Positions 1-8,171 of a stretch of 34,162 nucleotides of DNA are shown one piece after another. The notes beneath the pieces were generated by a model, which searched no databases, had not been told where the DNA came from, and worked only from the letters and a program-made list of their open reading frames with translations. The position numbers were made by a program, and so were the translations under genes. The DNA comes from DASYRM01 sp036004405 (GTDB lineage: Bacteria > Acidobacteriota > Vicinamibacteria > Vicinamibacterales > UBA2999), in NCBI GenBank assembly GCA_036004405.1, contig DASYRM010000005.1, positions 1 through 34,162 of the forward strand, given 5' to 3'. Every line of letters starts with the position of its first letter. The first letter of the stretch is position 1.

Positions 1-297
1 GTCGGCCACGGCCACCGACGCGCCCGTGGAAGCGATCTGCGGCATGATGTGGCTGAGCTGGGGGTCGAAGAGCGGCGGCTGGTGCACGAAGTCCACCCCG
101 GCCTCGCGAGCGACGTCCTGGAGATGAAACCCGAATCGGCCCGCCGCGCCACCCGCCGTCGGGGCCGTCGCGAGCGTGCTGCGATTCAAGATCGGAATCG
201 CCGCGACGCCGGCAACGAACAGGACTGTCCAGAGGATCCTTGCCACACGCGGGCGGGCGGAGACGGCTTGGAACGTAACTCGAAGAGCCTCAGACAT
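1..297 (-). CDS. CRTAC1/UnbV-type FG-GAP protein, N-terminal part (runs off the window)
   Basis: The visible 99 residues begin at ATG 297. A hydrophobic anchor or signal segment (about residues 19-33, VARILWTVLFVAGVA) is followed by the stretch GFHLQDVAREAGVDFVH. That stretch, and the later 'ASTGASVAVAD', resemble the opening of ASPIC/UnbV (CRTAC1-like) proteins, where a line of the type 'F.DVT..AGL.F.H' precedes the first calcium-binding D.D.DG loop. The gene lies 98 bases downstream of a much larger UnbV protein on the same strand, so the two may be co-transcribed. The rest of the gene lies outside the window, so the domain order beyond residue 99 is unknown. The family is extracytoplasmic and its biochemical role is not established. 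Confidence 0.7.
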   Translation of the reverse strand, partial: MSEALRVTFQAVSARPRVARILWTVLFVAGVAAIPILNRSTLATAPTAGGAAGRFGFHLQDVAREAGVDFVHQPPLFDPQLSHIMPQIASTGASVAVAD

Positions 298-339
298 GTG
301 TGACTATTGGCGAATTCGAGCCGTCTACACGCTACCGTT

Positions 340-351
340 GGGCGCACGCCC
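340..351. repeat. Short inverted repeat GGGCG-CA-CGCCC
   Basis: Perfect 5-bp stem in the 98-base gap between the two UnbV-type genes. It could be a small hairpin in the leader of the 1-297 gene. No function can be assigned. Confidence 0.4.
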
Positions 352-374
352 CATGGAATAGTTGAAATGAAGTA

Positions 375-394
375 GGGCCACCTTCAGGTGGCCC
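375..394. repeat. Dispersed palindrome, copy 1 (stem GGGCCACC, loop TTCA)
   Basis: Perfect 8-bp inverted repeat around TTCA, directly after the stop codon of the 396-3719 gene. It belongs to a family with copies near 3772, 10294, 22663 and 32314 whose stems differ in sequence but stay paired. It may also act as a weak transcription terminator for the minus-strand gene, but there is no T-run. Confidence 0.8.
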
Positions 395-395
395 A

Positions 396-3300
396 TTACC
401 AGCGCCGCACGCCGTCGACAAAGCGCTGCGGCCGGACGAAGCGCGTATGGAAGCGCTCCCAGTCCTCGCGGTGGGCCTGATAGACGGGATCGGTTTCGAG
501 CTCCAGTTCGCCCGCCACCCCCTTTCCGTACGCCGGCCTCGCGTGTGACGGCAACGGCAGCACCGTCTGGGAGAACGCGGTGTTGTAGTCGCCATCCTTT
601 TCCCAGCCGTCGCCGATCAGCACGTAGTCCCGTCGCCATCCTTCTTGGGGCGCGGAACGCTCGGGGAACTCGAGCCGCAGCTCGTCACCGGCGTTCATGA
701 TGACGTAGCGATCGTCCACACCCGCCAGCAGCTCCCCCACGTCGCCGAAGCGGGTGTGGTAACCCACGAGGTCGCGCCAGCGTGACGCCACGTTGGCAAT
801 CCGCGCGTAGTCCGGGGTCTCGGGCGCCTCGCCGCGGGGCGACGACGTCTGCGAGAAGCCGCGGAACCGCAGCTCCGCGCGCGACGCCGCCAGGCGTTCG
901 GTCCGCAGATCGACGTCGGCGCGTTCGGCCACCGACAAGCGATCCCAGTAGATCTCGAGATTGGTGCGCAGCCGCAGCCGGCGCGCGCCGCGCGCACGGG
1001 CGAGATCGATCAGCATGCTCTTGTTCTTGCCTGCCGGGACGCCCAGATCGGGCACGACCTCGCGCCACGTGCCCGCCGCGTCCTGCGCGTCGAGCGCCAG
1101 CCCGCTCGGTTTCGCGGCGTGCCCCTGCCCCACGGCCAGGTTGATGCTGCTGTCGGTGGGATACACCCACCCTTCGGCCACGAGCACGAGCGGCCGGCTG
1201 GTATCGACGCCGGCGGGCAGCTCGAACTCCACGGTATGCGGCTGTGCGATGCCCTGGTAGGTGCCACGCGCAAACGTCGCAAGATAGCGCCCGTCGCGTT
1301 CGCCGACGAGCGTGGTCACGTCATCGCCTTGATCGTCTACGGCGCGCGCCACCGCTCGCGGCGGGCGCAGCGCCCGCACCGCCAGCTTCGGGGGCGCGGC
1401 CGCCGAGAAGCGCTCGTCCACGAACGCCTCGGTGCCCGCGGGATGGTCTACGACCAGCAACGAGACGTGATCGAAGAAGTGCGTCTCCCACAGCTCGGCC
1501 GTGATCCGAACGTCGTAACGGCCGTTGCGCGGCGCGAGCTGATCGCCGCGAATGCGCACCCAGTCTTCGGTCTGGGTCACGCCGGCCGTGTCCTGGGCGT
1601 TGATGCGCAGACCGAGCGGCGAGCGCCAGAGGAAGTCGGTGACGAAGCGCACGCCGCGGCCATCGTCGGCGAACACCCACGGGCACGATCCCTTCAAGCG
1701 CTGCTCCGCCACGAAGGCGTCGTCCACGCCGATGCCGAACTCCGCCTGCGGCACGCCGTTGGGCCAGACCACGCGCGCCACGTCGATGGCGGTGCGCGGC
1801 CCGAGACCGAAGTGCATCACGCCGGAGTCGATGACCTGCTTCTGCCACAGCAGTCCGGCCTTGATTTCGATCTCGCCGCCCAGCCCAAGCGAGTTGATGC
1901 GCTGATCGCCGGCGTTCTGCTGCGCGCGGGTGGTGAACGTCTTCCAGTGGTACCCCCGCGTGCCCTTCCCCAGCCAGCGGCTGGCGGCGCCGACCGCCAC
2001 GCCGATCAGATCGAGGGTGCCGTCGTCGTTGGTGTCGCGCACCGCCCAGGTCTCGCCGTCCACGTCGGCCGGCAGCGCGACGATCGCGTACGACTCGTCT
2101 GCCAGCCAGACGCGCGAGGCGCCGGCGCGTGACGCCACGACGTCGAGCGCGCCGTTGTTGTCGAGATCGGCGACGAGTACGCGCGTCAGCGGCGCACCGG
2201 CCCAGGTCGCCAGGGTCGCCGTGTCCCAGGCGCCCCCTCGCCGGGTCGCACGCGACACACGGCCTTGCGCATCGCCCACGACGAGATCGATCGCGCCGTC
2301 GGCGTCGAGGTCGGCGGCCGCAACCGCGGTCAGACCGGTGAGGCCGTCCGGTGGATCAACCGGCACGAAACGAGTGGCCTGGCGATTGATCAAGACGTGC
2401 AGCGCGCCGTCGGCGGCCACAAAGGCCGCGTCCGGATCGGCGTCGCGGTCCAGATCCGCCCATGCGAACGCGCGCGCGTTCGTGACGCCCGCAAACACGT
2501 CGAGCGGCTGCCAGGTCCCGTCGCCGTTGTTGCGGAGCACACGGGTGGGACCGTCGGTTCCGACGACGAGATCGACATCGCCGTCCATGTCGAGATCGGC
2601 GGGCCAGAGGCCGGTCAGCGTCCCGGCGATCGTCGCCGCCGCGGCGCCCGCGGTCGACGTCACGTCGGCGAACGCGCCCTCCTCGCCCTGCAGCAGCAGT
2701 TGCACCCCGGCGGCGCCCGCCCGGACGAGGTCGAGCCGGAAGTCGTGATTCCAATCCACGGTGGCGGTCACGGCGCCGGGCCGGCCGGAGTCGAGCCGCT
2801 GCAGCGCCGGGTCTGGAGCGGCGGGCGCCGGCGGCTGGCGCGTGAATCCGAGCGCCGTATCCGCGGGCGCCGGACGCGAGCTGGGCGGCACCAGCGCCAC
2901 GAAGCGGTCGAGCGGCGCGCCGATCAATTCCGCCGGCGTGCGCACCGCCGCCAGGCTCTCCGAGAACGCGGGCACGCGCGCCAGCACGTTGCGCAGGAGG
3001 GTCGTCGAGCGCGCGGCATCGGCAAAACGCGCCGCCGCGGCCGCCTCGCGCAGCGCGGCGAGCTGCTCCTGCGCGACGGCTGGCCACCCATCGGCCTGCA
3101 TGGCGATGCGCGACACCGAGTCGGTGACACGCGCCGCGTCTCCAGCCTTGGCGGCCAGACGCGCGCGTTCGAGGAGCACGGCCAGGTTGGTGGACGCGCG
3201 CGCCAGAAGCGCATCGTAGAGCGTCGCGGCCTCGGCGTCGGCCGCGGGCGTGCCGGCACGCTGGAGTTCGTCGGCCAGCGCGAAGCGCGTCTGCAGCCCG

Positions 3301-3719
3301 CGTTCGTCCAGCGAGACCGCGCGGCGCAGCCGCGTCACCGCCTCGTCGAGGCGTCCGCGCGCCACCTCCATACGGCCAGCCAGCAGCGCGATGTCCACGT
3401 TGGCCGGCGCGAGCTCGAGCGCCCGCTCGACGGGCATCACCGCGGCATCGAGCTCGCCGAGACGAAGCTGCGCCAGGCCGAGATTGGCCCACGTCGCCGG
3501 TTCCTGCGGCACGACATCCGTCGCGGCCTTGAACTGCTGGCGGGCATCGTCGAGCAGGCCGACTTCAAGCGCGGCGAGGCCGTGGTAGAACGCGCGGGAG
3601 ACCTGCTCGTAGGCGGGACTGCCCGGGGCTGGCAGCGACGGCCGCAGCAGGTAGGCGACGGCTCCGCCGATCGCGACCACGGCGATCGCGGCGACGATGA
3701 TGAGCCTGCGCCTGTTCAC
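396..3719 (-). CDS. TPR/FG-GAP/UnbV giant secreted or membrane-anchored protein
   Basis: 1107 residues from GTG 3719. The frame stays open upstream into the symporter gene, but GTG 3719 puts a basic RRR plus hydrophobic anchor at the N-terminus. Order: anchor (3-25), TPR-like helices (about 35-300), FG-GAP beta-propeller blades (about 320-570) with calcium loops such as DLDMDGDVD, DLDADGAID and DLDNNGALD, an ASPIC/UnbV segment (about 605-665, NSLGLGGEIEIKAG...VVWPNG), then about 430 residues I cannot assign. CRTAC1/UnbV proteins are widespread extracytoplasmic proteins of unsettled function, and fusion to TPR is common in Acidobacteriota. It follows the symporter gene by 73 bases and is followed by another UnbV gene. 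The anchor and propeller suggest display on the outer face of the membrane. Confidence 0.88.
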   Translation of the reverse strand: MNRRRLIIVAAIAVVAIGGAVAYLLRPSLPAPGSPAYEQVSRAFYHGLAALEVGLLDDARQQFKAATDVVPQEPATWANLGLAQLRLGELDAAVMPVERALELAPANVDIALLAGRMEVARGRLDEAVTRLRRAVSLDERGLQTRFALADELQRAGTPAADAEAATLYDALLARASTNLAVLLERARLAAKAGDAARVTDSVSRIAMQADGWPAVAQEQLAALREAAAAARFADAARSTTLLRNVLARVPAFSESLAAVRTPAELIGAPLDRFVALVPPSSRPAPADTALGFTRQPPAPAAPDPALQRLDSGRPGAVTATVDWNHDFRLDLVRAGAAGVQLLLQGEEGAFADVTSTAGAAAATIAGTLTGLWPADLDMDGDVDLVVGTDGPTRVLRNNGDGTWQPLDVFAGVTNARAFAWADLDRDADPDAAFVAADGALHVLINRQATRFVPVDPPDGLTGLTAVAAADLDADGAIDLVVGDAQGRVSRATRRGGAWDTATLATWAGAPLTRVLVADLDNNGALDVVASRAGASRVWLADESYAIVALPADVDGETWAVRDTNDDGTLDLIGVAVGAASRWLGKGTRGYHWKTFTTRAQQNAGDQRINSLGLGGEIEIKAGLLWQKQVIDSGVMHFGLGPRTAIDVARVVWPNGVPQAEFGIGVDDAFVAEQRLKGSCPWVFADDGRGVRFVTDFLWRSPLGLRINAQDTAGVTQTEDWVRIRGDQLAPRNGRYDVRITAELWETHFFDHVSLLVVDHPAGTEAFVDERFSAAAPPKLAVRALRPPRAVARAVDDQGDDVTTLVGERDGRYLATFARGTYQGIAQPHTVEFELPAGVDTSRPLVLVAEGWVYPTDSSINLAVGQGHAAKPSGLALDAQDAAGTWREVVPDLGVPAGKNKSMLIDLARARGARRLRLRTNLEIYWDRLSVAERADVDLRTERLAASRAELRFRGFSQTSSPRGEAPETPDYARIANVASRWRDLVGYHTRFGDVGELLAGVDDRYVIMNAGDELRLEFPERSAPQEGWRRDYVLIGDGWEKDGDYNTAFSQTVLPLPSHARPAYGKGVAGELELETDPVYQAHREDWERFHTRFVRPQRFVDGVRRW

Positions 3720-3737
3720 GACGCGATTGTAGTCGGA

Positions 3738-3791
3738 GGGGCCGCCGTAGGGGCCGCCTTCACCGCCGCAGGGGCCGCCTTCAGGCGGCCC
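3738..3791. repeat. Dispersed palindrome, copy 2, with two extra half-units
   Basis: The full palindrome (GGGCCGCC, loop TTCA, GGCGGCCC) is at 3772-3791. Two further GGGGCCGCC half-units lie at 3738-3746 and 3750-3758. The array fills the gap between the symporter stop (3793) and the start of the TPR/UnbV gene (3719). Repeated half-units suggest local duplication of one arm. Confidence 0.8.
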
Positions 3792-3792
3792 G

Positions 3793-5322
3793 TCAATCCG
3801 TGCCGAGATGGATGCGCCGCTCGAGCGCGTGGAAACTGCGTTCTTCCTCGGGCGCCGGCCGCAGCAGCGACACGACGATTGCCACGACAAACGCCAGCGG
3901 GATCGTCACCACGCCAGGGTTGCGCAGCGGGAACCACGCCGCCGCGTGTTTGAGCACGTCGATCTGGATGGCCGGCGACAGCCAGATGAGCGCAAGGGCC
4001 GACGCCGTCCCGACGAACGTGCTCGCCACCGCACCGGCGGTGGTGAGCCGACTCCAGAAGATCGACAGCACCAGCACCGGGAAGTTCGCGCTGGCCGCGA
4101 TGGCGAATGCCAACCCCACCATATAGGCCACGTTCTGCCCTTTGAAGAGGATGCCGAGCACGATGGCGACGAGCGCCAGGGCGACGGTGGCCACCCGCGC
4201 GACCAGCAGCTCTTCGCGCGAATTGGATTGACCGTGACGCACCACGTTCACCCACAGGTCGTGGGACAGTGTGGCAGCGCCGGACAGCGTCAGGCCGGCC
4301 ACCACGGCAAGGATGGTGGCAAAGGCCACGGCGGAGATGAAGCCGAAGAACCCGGTGCCGCCGACTGCCGCCGCCAGCAGCGGCGCCGCCATGTTGCCGC
4401 CGGCGTCCACCTGCGTGATGGCCGGACGGCCGATGATCACCATGGCGCCGAAGCCGAGCACGAAGGTGAGCAGGTAGAAGAACCCGATCGCGGCGGTGGC
4501 ATAGGCCACCGATGACCGCGCCGTGCGGGCATCGGGTACGGTGTAGAAGCGCATCAGGATGTGCGGCAGCCCCGCCGTCCCCAGCATCAACGCGAGGCCG
4601 AGCGAGATAGCGTCCACCGGATCGCTCACGAGCCGCCCGGGGCTCAGCACGCCGTCGCCATTGATGCGAGCGGCCTCGGCGAAGAGCGACAGCGGGTTGA
4701 ACGCGAAGCGCGCCAGCACCAGCAGCGCCAGCAGCGTCGCGCCGCCGAGCAGCAGGACGGCCTTGATGATCTGGACCCACGTGGTGGCGGTCATGCCGCC
4801 GAAGAGCACGTAGGCCAGCATCACGCCGCCGACGATCACCACCGCTGCTTCGTACGGCAGCCCGAACAGCAGCCGGATCAAGTTCCCCGCGCCCACCATC
4901 TGGGCAATCAGGTAGAACGCGATCACCGCCAGCGAGCCGACGGCCGAGGCGACGCGCACCGGCTTCTGACGCAGCCGGGCGGCCACGACGTCCGCGAACG
5001 TGTAGCGGCCGAGATTGCGCAGCGGCTCGGCGATGAGGAACATCACCACCGGCCATCCCACGAGCCACCCCACCGAGTAGATCAGCCCGTCGAAGCCGGA
5101 GAGCGCCACCAGCCCCGCGATGCCGAGAAAACTGGCGGCGCTCATGAAGTCGCCGGCGAGCGCCAACCCGTTCTGCAACGCGGTGACGCTGCGGCCCGCG
5201 GTGTAGAAGTGGTCGGCCGTGCGGGTCTTGCGCGCCGCCCACACGGTGATCGCAAGCGACAGCACAATGAACCCGAGGAAGAACGCGATGGCAACGAGGT
5301 TCGGCTCGCCGGTACCGATCAT
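3793..5322 (-). CDS. actP: Sodium:solute symporter, ActP (acetate permease) type
   Basis: 509 residues from ATG 5322, which overlaps the stop of the DUF485 gene by ATGA, a sign of translational coupling. The protein is a typical SSS-family transporter with about 13 membrane spans. Recognisable stretches include TADHFYTAGRSVTALQNGLA and GDFMSAASFLGIAG near the N-terminus, and LMRFYTVPDARTARSS in the middle, all characteristic of ActP-like cation/acetate symporters. It would sit in the inner membrane and import acetate or another short monocarboxylate with a cation. The DUF485 partner upstream is the usual companion (yjcH-actP arrangement). The substrate is inferred from the family only. The acs gene often found beside it is not in the window. 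Confidence 0.92.
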   Translation of the reverse strand: MIGTGEPNLVAIAFFLGFIVLSLAITVWAARKTRTADHFYTAGRSVTALQNGLALAGDFMSAASFLGIAGLVALSGFDGLIYSVGWLVGWPVVMFLIAEPLRNLGRYTFADVVAARLRQKPVRVASAVGSLAVIAFYLIAQMVGAGNLIRLLFGLPYEAAVVIVGGVMLAYVLFGGMTATTWVQIIKAVLLLGGATLLALLVLARFAFNPLSLFAEAARINGDGVLSPGRLVSDPVDAISLGLALMLGTAGLPHILMRFYTVPDARTARSSVAYATAAIGFFYLLTFVLGFGAMVIIGRPAITQVDAGGNMAAPLLAAAVGGTGFFGFISAVAFATILAVVAGLTLSGAATLSHDLWVNVVRHGQSNSREELLVARVATVALALVAIVLGILFKGQNVAYMVGLAFAIAASANFPVLVLSIFWSRLTTAGAVASTFVGTASALALIWLSPAIQIDVLKHAAAWFPLRNPGVVTIPLAFVVAIVVSLLRPAPEEERSFHALERRIHLGTD

Positions 5323-5597
5323 CGCGTCAGTTCGCCCCGCTGCCTGTCGTAGTGGGTGTTGGCCCAGTGCACGTACACCCAGATGAGCACCCACGCGGCC
5401 ACGATGACCAGCGCGCCGAGGAGCATGCCGAGGCTGAGACCGGGAACGATCACGCGTCCGAGCAGCGGTTTGTCGAACGCGACCAGAAGGATGAAGCCGA
5501 AATAGACCACCATCATCGCCACTGTCAGCGACAGCGCGATGCGCCAACGGGCGGCGGTCACGGCTTCAAGCGAGGAAGGGGTGGGAGTCGCGGCCAC
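5319..5597 (-). CDS. DUF485 family inner-membrane protein (YjcH-like)
   Basis: 92 residues from GTG 5597. Two hydrophobic spans (about 20-40 and 50-73) with the family pattern VVYFGFILLVAFDKPLL and a C-terminal YVHWANTHYD match DUF485. These small proteins are almost always encoded just upstream of ActP-type symporters, and here the stop overlaps the symporter start. The exact role is unknown; a helper in symporter assembly or function is the usual suggestion. No Shine-Dalgarno sequence is visible before GTG 5597, and a terminator-like hairpin ends 8 bases upstream, so the start or its control is unusual. GTG 5561 is an alternative start without better ribosome-binding evidence. Confidence 0.88.
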   Translation of the reverse strand: MAATPTPSSLEAVTAARWRIALSLTVAMMVVYFGFILLVAFDKPLLGRVIVPGLSLGMLLGALVIVAAWVLIWVYVHWANTHYDRQRGELTR

Positions 5598-5605
5598 AGT
5601 ACGCT

Positions 5606-5646
5606 GAAAAACCCAAGCCCCGGCGGTTGAACCGTCGAGACTTGGG
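5606..5646 (-). terminator. Terminator-like hairpin before the DUF485-actP genes
   Basis: Read on the minus strand: CCCAAG, a 23-base insert with its own CGG/CCG stem, CTTGGG, then TTTTTC. The 6-bp stem plus T-run is typical of an intrinsic terminator. It lies downstream of the DUF6152 gene that ends at 5686, so it may end that operon. The T-run is only 8 bases from the DUF485 GTG, so it could instead act as an attenuator. Confidence 0.6.
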
Positions 5647-5685
5647 CAAACTTGGGAACCCGAAGGAGCTGGGGTCTAGAGAACT

Positions 5686-6108
5686 CTACTTGTCAGGACG
5701 CTCGTCCGGAGCGCCGGTGCCCGAGGAGCCGACGAAGAGCTTCTTGCCGTCGGGGAACGTGATGTCGCGTCCGTTGGCACGCATCGCGCCGTCCTTGGCC
5801 TGGAAGCCCTCGACGAGGATCTCGGTGCCGGGCAGAAGCGAGTTCTTGTTCCAGCCGCGGCGCAGCAGCGCATTGGGCGCGCCACCCTCGACCATCCACT
5901 GCTCGACCTTCCCGTCGGGAGTCTTGACGTCGATGTGGATCCAGGAGTGCGGGTTGATCCACTCCATCTTGGTGACGGTTCCCCGCAGCTTCACCGGCTT
6001 CTTCGCGTCGAACTCGGCCGCAAACGAGTGGTGCGCCATCACGGGCACGGCGGCTGCGGCCACCGCAAACGCGGCCCCCGCCACAACGCCAAACAGTCTG
6101 CTTCGCAT
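5686..6108 (-). CDS. DUF6152 small periplasmic protein, mature N-terminus His-His-Ser
   Basis: 140 residues from ATG 6108. An earlier in-frame ATG (6117) abuts the AGGAG sequence with no spacer, so the later ATG, about 9 bases from AGGAG, is preferred. A signal peptide (1-25) ends V-M-A, and the mature chain begins HHSFAAEFD. The body shows the DUF6152 pattern: RGTVTKMEWINPHSW, VEGGAPNALLRRGW, LLPGTEILVEGF, then a C-terminal GKKLFVGSSGTG. The small beta-rich layout looks OB-fold-like, but that is inference. The family's function is unknown. It is the last gene of a likely operon with the two long secreted proteins upstream (gap 80 bases). Two paralogues lie at 10273-10719 and 12626-13036. Confidence 0.87.
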   Translation of the reverse strand: MRSRLFGVVAGAAFAVAAAAVPVMAHHSFAAEFDAKKPVKLRGTVTKMEWINPHSWIHIDVKTPDGKVEQWMVEGGAPNALLRRGWNKNSLLPGTEILVEGFQAKDGAMRANGRDITFPDGKKLFVGSSGTGAPDERPDK

Positions 6109-6188
6109 CGGATTCATCTCCTGCCTAGACCCAGAACTCACTGGCAATACTCTACCAGACTCCAGCTTTGTTTACCCCATTCTCGTGC

Positions 6189-7178
6189 CTATTTCACGGC
6201 TCGCCCTCCAGCCTCAGCCGCCCGGGCCGCGCTCAGCATGTTCCGCATGGCGTAGTTGCCTTCGTGGCAGGCGTACTCGAAGAGCGCGATCCCCGGCGTC
6301 AGATTGAGGGCCGCCGTCCAGGAACGGGTGAAGGTGTGCGGGTCCTCTACTGTGACCTCGTAGCGAAGGCCCCGGTGGCTGCGGCGGAAGCGCTCCACCA
6401 GACGCAGCCCGGCGCCCGCGCCCCGGTAGTTCGTCTTGTCCGAGAAGTGACGCGTCTCGATGACCAGCGCCCCGTCGTCCCAACGCGCGCGCGCGTCTCC
6501 AAGGTATCCGCGAATCCTTCCGCTCGCGAACGGGCGGCCGTCGAGCGGAATCACCCGCGTCTCGTGAATCATCTCGTAGGTGACGGCCACGTAGCCCGGC
6601 GCCTGCACGATGCGGGTGTTGTTGTTGTAGATGGCCGGGAACATCATCGCCGGCAGCCCTCGCGTGATGCAGCGGTCGTAGAGCGAGAAGTCGTCGGGAC
6701 GCTCGAACGGCCCGGCGCTGAAGCTTCCCATCGGGCGCGTGCGGCGCTGCTGACGCTGCTCGGCCTCGGGGATGAGACGCGGCACGCGCCCGTCGGCCGG
6801 GTCCACCACGAGCGACGTGCGTGCCGACTGGCGGCCCCAGATCTCGTACCAGTGGACGGGCCCGGCGCCGGTGACACCGCCGATCGTCGCGGCATTGTCG
6901 GCACGCTGGTGCTCCCGCTCCTCCAGCAGCGCCTCGAGCTCGGTGCCGTTTACCTTGGCCTTGGTTTGCCCCAGCGGCCGCTCGAACGGCACACCGGCTT
7001 CTTCGTCGCTCGACCAGATCCCCTGGAGATCGGGATCGCCCCACGGCGTACGAGGCGCCGGCCGTTTCGGAATGGTGGTAGAGGCGGGCGCAGGGACCTG
7101 CGCCCGGAGAACAGACACACACACCGCCCCGGCAATCAGGAGGCCCGCTGCCAGTGCGCCGGTCAGCGGTGTGCGCAT
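6189..7178 (-). CDS. Long secreted 'PDLQGxW' family protein, subtype A
   Basis: 329 residues with an N-terminal signal peptide (about 1-26, ending VLRAQ). I know of no characterised homologue. Landmarks: PWGDPDLQGIWSSDEE near residue 50, VDPADGRVPRLIPEAE, YDRCITRGLPAMM, then GYLGDARARWDDGALVIET, a TFTRSW stretch and a C-terminal FEYACHEGNYAMRNML. The closest relative here is 21524-22648; subtype B relatives are at 7213, 10720 and 11499. Cysteines in RCITRG and ACHEGN match positions conserved in all five. It sits 34 bases after 7213-8103 and 80 bases before a DUF6152 gene on the same strand, suggesting one operon. No clear ribosome-binding site precedes ATG 7178. It is an exported protein of unknown function. 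Confidence 0.8.
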   Translation of the reverse strand: MRTPLTGALAAGLLIAGAVCVSVLRAQVPAPASTTIPKRPAPRTPWGDPDLQGIWSSDEEAGVPFERPLGQTKAKVNGTELEALLEEREHQRADNAATIGGVTGAGPVHWYEIWGRQSARTSLVVDPADGRVPRLIPEAEQRQQRRTRPMGSFSAGPFERPDDFSLYDRCITRGLPAMMFPAIYNNNTRIVQAPGYVAVTYEMIHETRVIPLDGRPFASGRIRGYLGDARARWDDGALVIETRHFSDKTNYRGAGAGLRLVERFRRSHRGLRYEVTVEDPHTFTRSWTAALNLTPGIALFEYACHEGNYAMRNMLSAARAAEAGGRAVK

Positions 7179-7212
7179 CAGAAGAACGAAAACCCAGAGG
7201 GTCTCGGACGAC

Positions 7213-8103
7213 CTACTTCTTCTTGAGGTCTCCGTAGAGGAGCTCTTCGGAGAACTCCACGCACTTGAACTCGAGCAGCTGCACGTTCGGCTCGAGCCGG
7301 CGGTAGAGCGGCATCCGGATCTTCCACGGCCGCGTGAACGTCTTCGGGTCGGTCATCGTGGCTTCGTAGATGAGCGTGTTGTCGCCCTGCATCGTGTAGC
7401 GCTCTTCGACGGTAAGCCCCTCGGTGTGATGGTTGCCCGAGCGATCGAACCAGGTCGAATCGTTGAAGCCGTTCACCGTGATGGCCAGGGTATCGCCGTC
7501 CCACTTGCCGTTCGACCATCCCATCCAGCTGTCCACCGGCGCCTCGGTGTGGTTGGACATGTGCACGATGCGGTTCGAGCTCGCGTACTCGTACACGAAC
7601 AGGATGTCCTTCTGGCCCTGGACGATCTGGAACGGATAGGGCATGTAGTTCGAGCGCGGGATGCCGGCCATGTAGCACTTGGCCTCCGGATCGCTCTTCG
7701 GCCAGCCCGCGCGCAGCTCATCGCGCTTCTTCAACGCCGCCGGGGTGTACGGAATCACGCCGTTGGCCGGATCCACGATGACGCTCTGGCCCGCCGGGAT
7801 GGCGCCGATGGCGCCGAGCTGCCAGAACTGAGTGGCCGACGCCGAGTGATCCTCGAGGTTCCAGTAGGCGCTGCCCATCGCCTGCCAGATGCCATTCATG
7901 TTTGGATGACCGGCGATGCGCGCCGGGCGAGCCGCTGCGGCTGCCCCGCGTGCCGCTGGTGCTGCCGGTGCCGCGGGCGCCCCCGCTCCCCGTCCCCCCG
8001 CCCGGCCGCCCTGCGGGGCCTGCCCGGCGATCGGCATGACCGCGAGCGTGATTACCGCCGCGCCTGCCAATGCCACGATTGCGCCTGTGAACCGGATTCG
8101 CAT
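7213..8103 (-). CDS. Long secreted 'PDLQGxW' family protein, subtype B
   Basis: 296 residues from ATG 8103, preceded by AGGAG with good spacing. An open frame continues upstream, but the ribosome-binding site decides this start. Signal peptide 1-28, then a low-complexity Gly/Ala/Pro linker (about 30-60). Landmarks: GHPNMNGIW, VDPANGVIPYTPAALKKRDE, AKCYMAGIPRSNYMPYPF, SWMGWSNGKWDGDTLAI, STWFDRSGNHHTEGL, DPKTFTRPWKIRMPLYRR and a C-terminal LLEFKCVEF. The same blocks recur in 10720-11502 and 11499-12353. It is likely the first gene of a minus-strand operon with 6189-7178 and the DUF6152 gene. Function is unknown; it is exported and has two cysteines positioned like those of its paralogues. Confidence 0.82.
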   Translation of the reverse strand: MRIRFTGAIVALAGAAVITLAVMPIAGQAPQGGRAGGRGAGAPAAPAAPAARGAAAAARPARIAGHPNMNGIWQAMGSAYWNLEDHSASATQFWQLGAIGAIPAGQSVIVDPANGVIPYTPAALKKRDELRAGWPKSDPEAKCYMAGIPRSNYMPYPFQIVQGQKDILFVYEYASSNRIVHMSNHTEAPVDSWMGWSNGKWDGDTLAITVNGFNDSTWFDRSGNHHTEGLTVEERYTMQGDNTLIYEATMTDPKTFTRPWKIRMPLYRRLEPNVQLLEFKCVEFSEELLYGDLKKK

Positions 8104-8171
8104 CTGCCAAATCTCCTGTAAGAACGTGACTTGCTGCGTGCGCAGCTTATATCGAAGTTCGCAACAATGTG

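Noticed and set aside
1119..2132. Plus-strand frame of 337 residues
   Set aside because: Same reason: antisense to the TPR/UnbV gene, composition typical of a shadow frame.
2265..3953. Long plus-strand frame (562 residues) opposite the TPR/UnbV gene
   Set aside because: Arg/Gly/His-rich, no domain signals, fully antisense to a gene with clear TPR and FG-GAP motifs. It is a GC-rich shadow.
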